Assembly: GCA_009982845.1 (NCBI GenBank)
Contig: JAADKB010000007.1
Coordinates: forward strand, 1,984,001 to 2,048,000
DNA from: Delphinella strobiligena
Taxonomy: Eukaryota; Ascomycota; Dothideomycetes; Dothideales; Dothioraceae
Direction: 5' to 3'
DNA length: 64,000 nt
Each line of letters opens with the position of its first letter. The stretch's first letter is position 1. Below the pieces are notes generated by a model, which worked only from the letters and a program-made list of their open reading frames with translations, did no database searches and was not told the DNA's origin. This document shows, in pieces, positions 57,864 to 64,000 of this stretch. A program made the position numbers and the translations under genes.

Positions 57864-59557
57864 ATGGCGGACAAGAGTATGGACATCAACATAGCACCCA
57901 AGGCCACTGAGCCTCATGTCAAACCAGATACCTCTTCATCTTACGATGGAGAGCTTGAGAAACAGGTTGATGTGGGCACTACTGTGCAACTCAAGCGTCG
58001 TCTGCAATCTAGACACTTGCAGATGATTGCTATCGGTATGCAGGAAGCTTACCCTGTCTGCTCGCCATGTGCTGACCTTTTACAAGGTGGTACCATTGGA
58101 ACAGGTCTTTTCATTGTTCAGGTTCAGCAATAGCTAGTGCTGGTCCTGCTGGCGCCCTTATCGCATATGCCTTTGTCGGCACTCTCGTCTATAGTGTGAT
58201 GATGGCGCTTGGAGAGATGGCAACATATATACCAATCACCGGTGCTTTCACTGCTTACGCTACTCGATTTGTGGATCCTAGTCTTGGTTTTGCTATGGGG
58301 TGGATCTATTGGTTCTCCTGGGCAATGACATACGCCTTGGAACTCACAGCAAGTGGTCTCATCATCCAATACTGGAGGCCGGACCTTAACGTAGGCATCT
58401 TCATCGGTACTTTCTGGTTTGTGATTACCGCAGTCAACTTTGCGCCCGTCTCATGCTACGGAGAGATTGAGTTCTACTTTGCGATGATCAAGGTCATTAC
58501 CATTATTGGTTTCCTCATCTTCGCAATCTGCATTGACGCCGGTGCTGGACAACACGGCTACCTTGGATTCCACACATGGCGCCACCCAGGCGCTTTTGCA
58601 CCCTACCTTATCTCCGGAGACCGTCCTCTTGCTAAGTTTGTGGGTTTCTGGTCCGTCCTCATCCAGGCTGGTTTCTCGTATCAGGGAACTGAACTGGTCG
58701 GTATCGCTGCAGGAGAGACCAGCAACCCTCGCAAGACTGTGCCCGCCGCCATTAGGAAGACGTTCTACCGTATCCTCTTCTTTTTCGTGTTGACCATCTT
58801 CTTCATCGGTCTTCTCGTCCCGTACGACAACCCAGACCTCCTCAGCGGCCACACAGATGCGTCTTCGTCGCCCTTTGTCATCGCAGCCAAGCTCGCCGGC
58901 GTGTCCACTCTGCCAGGCTTGATCAATGCAGTCTTGCTCTGTGTCGTCCTCTCTGCTGCCAACTCGAATGTCTACTCCGGCTCGCGTATCATCGTCGGTC
59001 TTGCAGACGAGGGATCCGCTCCTGCCTTCTTCAAGCGCACCTCCGTGGGCGGTGTCCCATACTACGCCGTCGCCTTCACGGCCGCCTTTGGTCTGCTCGG
59101 ATTCCTTAACGAGTCCTCTAGCGGCTCAGCAGCGTTCGAATGGCTACAAAACATCTCTGGTGTAGCAGGTTTCATCTCCTGGACGTGCATCAACATCGCC
59201 CACATTGCCTTTATGAAGGCACTCAAGGTACGAGGTATCTCCAGAGACTCGCTCCCATACAAATCACTGCTCCAGCCCTACTTCTCCTACTACGGCGTCT
59301 TCTGGAACATTCTCATCATCCTGACCCAAGGCTTCACCGCTTTCATCCCCTGGGACACAAGCAGTTTCTTCGTCGCTTACATCTCGCTCATCATCTTCGT
59401 CGTCCTGTACATCGGACACAAGATCGTCTACAGGACCAAATTCGTCAGCTCCCAAGACGCGGATCTGGACTCCGGCAGAAGAGAAATAGAAGAAATGCAT
59501 TTCGAAGAGAAGGAGCCCACGACGCTCTTTGGCAAGTTCTGGGCTTGGGTTGAGTGA
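57864..59557 (+). pseudogene. Amino-acid permease (AAT/YAT family) with an early one-base frameshift
   Basis: A twelve-span proton-coupled amino-acid uptake carrier of the fungal AAT/YAT family. Exon 1 is 57864-58035 (MADKSMDINIAPKA...LQSRHLQMIAIG); intron 58036-58086 (GTATGC/ACAAG) gives MIAIG|GTIGTGLFI in frame. The next residues should be GSGSAIASAGPAGALIAYAFVG; these are present, but one frame away. The DNA reads ATTGTTCAGG where ATTGGTTCAGG keeps the frame, i.e. one G missing at about 58116. Without it the product stops at TAG 58131-58133. Downstream the frame is open for over 450 codons to 59557 with all expected segments (ALGEMATYIPITGAFTAYA, GFSYQGTELVGIAAGET, SAANSNVYSGSRI). With the missing base it would be about 547 residues. 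Recent loss or a sequence error are both possible. Confidence 0.75.
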
Positions 59558-59623
59558 TAAAGAGTGAACATCTCCATGTCTCGTTATCTTTCTTGTTCTT
59601 TGTACATTTTATTATCCCCCTTT

Positions 59624-59700
59624 TCCGGCGGACCGGATGCCTCGTCTCACAGGCTAGGGCTTCGCTGTCTCCCGGACAGAAAAGTCAAACACTGAAGGTT
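59624..59700 (+). ncRNA. Structured RNA-like motif, copy 1 of 4
   Basis: Hairpin P1 is UCCGG-CGGA-CCGGA. P2 pairs GCCU with AGGC around CGUCUCAC. After UAG comes P3: outer GGCUU pairs with AAGUC (one G-U), an internal CG/AA loop, then CUGUC with GACAG around UCCCG. The conserved tail is AAACACUGAAGGUU, with one base more than in the other copies. Confidence 0.7.
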
Positions 59701-59718
59701 GAATCGAATCGTTTTATT

Positions 59719-59800
59719 TCCGGCGGACCGGATGCTTGTTGTCTAAGATACAGGCTAGGGCTTCCCACACACACATGTCGTGGGAGTCAAACACTGAGGT
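59719..59800 (+). ncRNA. Structured RNA-like motif, copy 2 of 4
   Basis: P1 is identical to copy 1. P2 pairs GCUUGU with ACAGGC (one U-G). After UAG, P3 pairs GGCU with AGUC, has a one-base U bulge, then CCCAC with GUGGG. The tail is AAACACUGAGGU. The P2 and P3 arms share no sequence with copy 1 except at the closing pairs, yet both helices are preserved. Confidence 0.7.
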
Positions 59801-59814
59801 AGCATAGGTAATTC

Positions 59815-59917
59815 TCCGGCGGACCGGAGGCTCGAGTAGTAGATTAAGTCATTATCTCTACTCGGCCAGGGCTTTCTCTACCCGACTTGAAAGGTATAGG
59901 AGTCAAACACTGAGGTT
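59815..59917 (+). ncRNA. Structured RNA-like motif, copy 3 of 4
   Basis: P1 is identical to copies 1 and 2. P2 is long: GGC (then a bulged U) and CGAGUAG pair with CUACUCG and GCC, and AGAU pairs with AUCU further in. After AG, P3 pairs GGCU with AGUC, has a U bulge, then UCUCUACC with GGUAUAGG (one mismatch). The tail is AAACACUGAGGUU. Confidence 0.7.
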
Positions 59918-59970
59918 GAATCGGACGGAATGGATAGGAAAAATAAGGAAAGGATAATGCATATTTTGTT

Positions 59971-60050
59971 TCCGGCGGTCCGGAGGCCATAGGGCCAGGG
60001 CTTCTTTCTTTTCATCTTCATGGAAAGGAGAAAAGCCAAACACTGAGGTT
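59971..60050 (+). ncRNA. Structured RNA-like motif, copy 4 of 4
   Basis: P1 is UCCGG-CGGU-CCGGA (the loop differs by one base from the other copies). P2 is GGCC-AUAG-GGCC. After AG, P3 pairs GGCUU with AAGCC, all Watson-Crick where the other copies have a G-U, then a U/C-rich arm UUUCUUUUC with GGAAAGGAGA. The tail is AAACACUGAGGUU. Confidence 0.7.
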
Positions 60051-60438
60051 CTTTTTCTGCGACAAGGAAGAAATAGAAGGTAGAGATGAAAATGATAGAG
60101 GATAGAGGATAGATGAATAAAAGATTATAGATTATTGTTATTAGATCTTTTCCACATGATGTGAATGTTTCGCTGTTGAGATTATTCTCGGTTCCCTTGT
60201 GATACTTGCCTGTTATGCATGAAGCTTCGAAAGCATTCTCTTTTTCTTTTGGCGCTTGCCTGTTTCTCATTGTTCCATACTTCATCTCATGGTCTGACTT
60301 GACTGTACACGAGACTAACGAACCAGAAGAAACAAAAATAGTCTGAAATTGTATCATAATCTACCGGGGCGACAAGCCTCTCTATACAGGGATGGATAAA
60401 ATGCATTTCTCTAGGACAGGACATTTGATATCATTTCT

Positions 60439-62290
60439 TTACTCCATGGACGAGATGTCCTTTGCAACCTCAAACTTGGCATCAGTCTTCTCCTTGATTT
60501 CATCAACAGTGACACCGGGGGCGAGCTCGGTGAGGGTCAGACCGCCATTGGCACGGTCGACCTGGAAGACGCAGAGATCGGTGATGATAGTGCTGACGAC
60601 GCGGGCACCGGTGAGAGGGAGGTCGCATTCCTGAACGATCTTGGAGCGGCCGTACTTGTCCTGGTGGTCGGTGAGACAGACAATCTTGGTCCGCTCGGGG
60701 TTGGAGACGAGATCCATGGCGCCGCCCATACCCTTGAGGACTTTGCCGGGGATCATGAAGTTGGCCAGGTCGCCGTTGGCGCTGACTTGGAGGGCGCCGA
60801 GCATGGAGACGTCGACGTGGCCGCCGCGGATCATGGCGAAGGACTCGGCCGAGTCGAAGGTGGAGCCGCCGGGGACAATGGTGACGGTCTCCTTGCCGGC
60901 GTTGATCAGATCGGCATCAACCTGGTCCTCGGTGGGGTAGGCACCCATGCCGAGAAGACCGTTCTCGGACTGGATCCAGACCTTGGTCTCTGGGTTGAGG
61001 AAGGAGGGAGCGAGAGTTGGCATACCGACACCGAGGTTGACGTACATGCCGTGCTTGAGCTCCTTAGCGGCACGCTTGGCGATTCTCTCTCTCCTGACAA
61101 TTGCAGGTGACTTCTCAGCGGAAGAGTTGGACTGTCCCTCGGGCTCGCGAATCTTCTTGAGCTCGACGGTCTTGTTGGCAGTGGCTGGCACGATACGGTC
61201 GATGTAGATACCGGGAAGATGGACATCGTCGGGGTGGATGCTGCCGACTGGGACAATCTCCTCGGCCTCGACAATGCTGACCTTTGCGGCCTTGGCGACA
61301 AGGACACCGAAAGCCTGGGTGGTGTAGCTGGGAGGAGTGTTAGCAATAATCATCTTCTCTAATTGTAGCAATAATGTTCTTCTCTAGTTATAAGGTATTT
61401 ACTAACCGGAATCTGCAGTTTCCTGCCTCATCGACCTTCCATGCTCTCAGGATACCGACGTCACCCTCAATGGCGTGCTCCATGTTGTATTTCTTGCCAT
61501 TGAAGACTCTCGTCTCGCGCTTTGTGCTGTACTCGAGAACCTCGAGCTCCTTTGAGCCATTCTTTCCAGGACCGAGACGAACGGGGATCTCACCAGTCTC
61601 AATGTGCGTGTTGACACCGGTGGGAGTGTAAAAAGCGGGGATACCTGCACCGCCAGCGCGGATTCTCTCGGCTAGCGTGCCTTGAGGGCACAGTTCAATA
61701 GCGATCTCTCCATTGTAGTATTTTTGCTCGAGCGCCTTGTTGTTTCCGAGATATGATTGGATCATCTTTGTGATTTGGCCAGACTTTGTGAGCGAGGCAA
61801 GACCGCCATCTCCAGCTCCTGCATTGTTTGACACGGCTGTGAGGTTGTTCAACGAGCCCTTGCCTCTCCTAGCCATGGCCTGAATGATTGTTTCTGTGGG
61901 GGGATCGTCAACGCCATTCTTCCTAAAATAGGGCTTTGAGCAGTAGCGAAGCTTGTGAAAGTCAAAAGTAAAAGAAAGGTCATCCTTACCTGCAACACCA
62001 CAAAGACCGAATCCAGACGACAAGAGGGTGGAGCCGCTCTGAATGTCTGCGACGGCCTCGTCGGCATCCTTGAACACCTTTGACCTCGCGCGGGATTGCG
62101 AAGGAGCCTTGCTGCCGCTCTTGACTGCTGCTGCTGTGCTTCCTAACCGCCGTCCAGTGATGTTGTGAAATACATTGGCTCTGCAGACACGAGCTGCACG
62201 ACACGTCTGTGGGAGACCAGTCCTCAGGGCGAGTGTTGATACTCGGGCGCCAGCAGCCAGGCGGGGCACTGATCGGGAGATAGAGGCCAT
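60439..62290 (-). CDS. Succinyl-CoA:3-ketoacid CoA-transferase (SCOT), mitochondrial
   Basis: It moves CoA from succinyl-CoA to a 3-oxoacid (acetoacetate or, in fungal aromatic catabolism, 3-oxoadipate). The model is complement(60439..61327, 61407..61893, 61990..62290), 558 residues, with 96- and 79-base introns. The Arg/Ser/Ala-rich N-terminus with few acidic residues (MASISRSVPRLAAGARVSTLALR) looks like a mitochondrial presequence. Subunit-A-like half: FKDADEAVADIQSGSTLLSSGFGLCGVA|ETIIQAM and NNAGAGDGGLASL. Subunit-B-like half: AAKELKHGMYVNLGVGMPTLA, with the catalytic Glu in WIQSENGLLGMG, then GGHVDVSMLGALQVS and IPGKVLKGMGGAMDLV. It is divergent from a Zn2Cys6 gene; the substrate (acetoacetate or 3-oxoadipate) cannot be decided from sequence. 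Confidence 0.93.
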
Positions 62291-62755
62291 GTCGAATGTG
62301 TAAAGGATAGTGTTTTGAAAGGATGGAAATCAGAGAAAAACAAAAGTTATGTACAGCCGACTTACAAATAATGGGAAACGTTGCTGTCCCGTCGTCTAGA
62401 ATTATTAAGGTACATACCACTGACTCTCTCGCGGCAAACTCGGTCATGACGTTCCATTCTTCCGGCCTCGGGTGTGCTCCAAAGCTCCAGAGCTCAGTTT
62501 CCAAATCTGTCGTCCGTGTGGGGACTAGTAGCTACCTACTCCGAAGTGACAGGTCTGGGACACCTTCGAGCCCGCAATCCGGACTTTCCAATTGGCCAAG
62601 ACTGCCCGTCTCGGACCGTGGGCCGTGCCACTTCACCAAGCAATCACCTGTGCACGGCAACAATGTCGGTGGGCAGAACAATGGCCGATCCCACCTGAAC
62701 ATTGACATGTACCGGCATACAATTCGACATCCGGATATCCCGACTTTGCCATAGC
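62291..62755. promoter_or_regulatory. Divergent intergenic region, SCOT / Zn2Cys6 regulator
   Basis: 465 bases separate the divergent starts, so the regulator may control the CoA-transferase. No coding content is seen; no site is named with confidence. Confidence 0.4.
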
Positions 62756-64000
62756 ATGGCCGACATGCAAGAAAGCACTCTCGTTCATGTTGCAAATGTA
62801 GACGGTCAAAGATGGAGTACGGCGCCCCCGGCCGAGTCTGATCCAAATGTCAAGAAGACGGCCGCATGCCTGTCTTGCAGGAGTATCAAAATAAAATGCC
62901 TGCGTAATGAGGGCGCCACTGCTTGCACTAGATGTTTGAACAAAGGCACAACCTGCACAATTCCTGAATATCGCGTGGGTAGGCGCAAGGGTATCCCAAA
63001 GTACGTGAGCCTGCCACTGCTACTGTTTGATGCCTTGCCGCTTGTATCTGCTTCATCTCACTCCCCCCTCCCCTCTCCCATATGCAATCTTTCCAACAAA
63101 CGGCCCGTTGCATCTGACCCAGACGCCTGGGACGCGTCTCACCTCTCCCCGCTGGTTCTTCGCCGATCTCCTGATTGCCTTGCAAGCCAGCCGAGAAATT
63201 CAACTGCCTGTCGACAATGTGCTCATGAGACCGACCTGTTACTTTGCGTCGAATAATCGCACATCTCAGGACTAATAGAAATCAATGTAGTAAGCGAAGA
63301 GGACTGGACAAGGCCATTCATCAACTGGAACAGGCTCTCCATGATGTCAAAACCAGTGGCGACCAATCCGATAATGGGGACACCGCTCTGCGTCTTCAAC
63401 ACCTTTTAGGAGAGGCGGGAGCAGTACTTAACAGAGCCAGCTCAAAAAGTAACAGCATTCCGAGTCCCTCCGTTACTCTAGTCGCGCCTCCAGTCGGTGC
63501 TTTTACATCTAAATCAGCCCATGTCCACCATCAAGATAGCCCGGCGGACCGTGTCATCGTCGAGGATACAGAGAATCCTCTGCAACTCCTTGCTCACGCC
63601 ACCGAACAATGTCTTCCTCTGCCGCAGCTCTCATCTGGCCAGCCATCTTCTACTTCGAAGGCACAACTTCAAGGTGGGAGAGCGGATGAGCGACTTCGAA
63701 GATTCTTTGGTCCGCCTAGAGTAAATCTAGATCTTGGGACATCCCTAGACCCTATAAGCTTAGGCTTCGTGACCGCCATCGAGGCAGAAGACTTGGTCAA
63801 CTACTTTCACCAGAATCTGGCACATACAAGATGGGGTCTGGATCCCGCCATCCACACTGCACACTTTATTCGTCAGCGTTCGGCCTTCCTTTTCACTACA
63901 GTCATGGCCGCATCTGCCAAATTTCTACCTACAGCAGCCGCTCTCTCGACACGACTTGCTGCTCATTGTAAGACCCTCGCGAATCATGTCATGAACAACC
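62756..64000 (+). CDS. Zn2Cys6 transcription factor, 3' end outside the window
   Basis: Exon 1 is 62756-63000 (start MADMQESTLVHVANV); intron 63001-63290 (GTACGT donor, ACTAAT branch, TGTAG acceptor) is 290 bases; exon 2 is 63291 onward and is open to the window edge. Zinc cluster C38, C41, C48, C57, C60, C67: CLSCRSIKIKC...CTRCLNKGTTC, followed by the basic linker VGRRKGIPN|KRRGLDKAIHQLEQAL and a coiled-coil-like helix. The start of the fungal-specific regulatory domain is visible (SLGFVTAIEAEDLVNYFHQNLAH, FTTVMAASAKFLPTAA). The acceptor was chosen because it gives GIPNKRRG in frame. Its position beside SCOT suggests a catabolic regulator; targets are unknown. Confidence 0.85.

Larger units (their letters stand above)
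59558..60438. other. Region between convergent permease and CoA-transferase genes, holding the RNA-motif array
   Basis: It contains the permease 3' flank (59558-59623), the four motif copies listed separately with spacers of 18, 14 and 53 bases, and then an A/T-rich 3' flank of the CoA-transferase gene (60051-60438). No protein-coding content is seen. Confidence 0.7.

Noticed and set aside
18776..59557. All frameshifts being general sequencing errors
   Set aside because: More than 15 kb of conserved coding sequence in the same window has no indel, and two of the three damaged genes also carry substitution stops. Sequence error remains possible only for the single permease indel.
59624..60050. 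CRISPR array
   Set aside because: The host is a fungus, and the variable parts lie inside hairpins whose arms pair. They are not unrelated spacers between identical repeats.
59624..60050. TPP riboswitch, hammerhead or twister ribozyme
   Set aside because: The tail contains ACUGAG and AACACUG, similar to short pieces of TPP and twister consensus. The other obligatory parts (TPP CUGAUCUGGAUAAU-type block, hammerhead CUGAUGA/GAAA, twister GCC/GGC and GAGGG blocks) are absent.
60664..61110. 148-residue plus-strand frame opposite SCOT
   Set aside because: Its Gly/Glu/Asp-rich content is the mirror of codon bias in the CoA-transferase.
63541..63551. Fifth copy of the RNA motif (CCGGCGGACCG)
   Set aside because: Only the 11-base P1 core is present, inside the coding sequence of the Zn2Cys6 gene, without P2, P3 or tail.

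Overview
This is nuclear DNA of a filamentous ascomycete (Pezizomycotina). The evidence is: introns mostly of 49-60 bases with GTAAGT/GTATGT-type donors and CTAAC/CTGAC branch sites; three Zn2Cys6 regulators; ATP-citrate lyase split into two head-to-head subunit genes; fungal PKC1 with its HR1-C2-C1-kinase order; and an AT-rich block of retroelements mutated in the style of repeat-induced point mutation (RIP). I cannot fix the class or genus from sequence alone. All exon boundaries were worked out by hand from splice signals and reading-frame continuity.

Layout. 1-5225 is an extremely A+T-rich block holding a minus-strand Ty3/gypsy remnant with one LTR and a plus-strand Tad1-type LINE remnant, both full of stops. 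From about 5.2 kb the composition changes abruptly to ordinary genic DNA. 5.6-14.3 kb holds replication protein A subunit 2 (RFA2), divergent from the ribosome-biogenesis helicase DBP10, then a Zn2Cys6/PAS regulator behind a 2.5 kb leader. 17-24.8 kb holds a D-2-hydroxyacid dehydrogenase, a broken cytochrome P450, an orphan ORF and a membrane-anchored histidine-phosphatase-fold protein without its catalytic histidines. 25.7-31.4 kb is the divergent acl1/acl2 pair, which makes cytosolic acetyl-CoA. 32.3-47 kb holds an SDR, an RBR ubiquitin ligase, a LYC1-like acetyltransferase, PKC1 and a two-span membrane protein. 48.3-64 kb looks like accessory metabolism: a Zn2Cys6 regulator divergent from a FUSC/ArAE-type efflux protein, a broken CipA-like oxidoreductase, a frameshifted amino-acid permease, a succinyl-CoA:3-ketoacid CoA-transferase, and a second Zn2Cys6 regulator running off the right edge.

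The most striking item lies between the convergent permease and CoA-transferase genes (59624-60050). It is four tandem copies of a compact RNA-like motif: an invariant hairpin, two further hairpins whose arms differ completely in sequence between copies but always re-pair, and an invariant 3' tail. The G-U pairs work only if the plus strand is transcribed. I know of no family that matches it.

The second theme is selective gene decay. The long housekeeping genes (DBP10, acl1, acl2, RBR, PKC1, SCOT) read without a single lesion. The P450, the CipA-like gene and the permease carry one-base indels, and the first two also carry nonsense substitutions. The lesions therefore look biological rather than a general sequencing problem, although the single permease indel should be checked.
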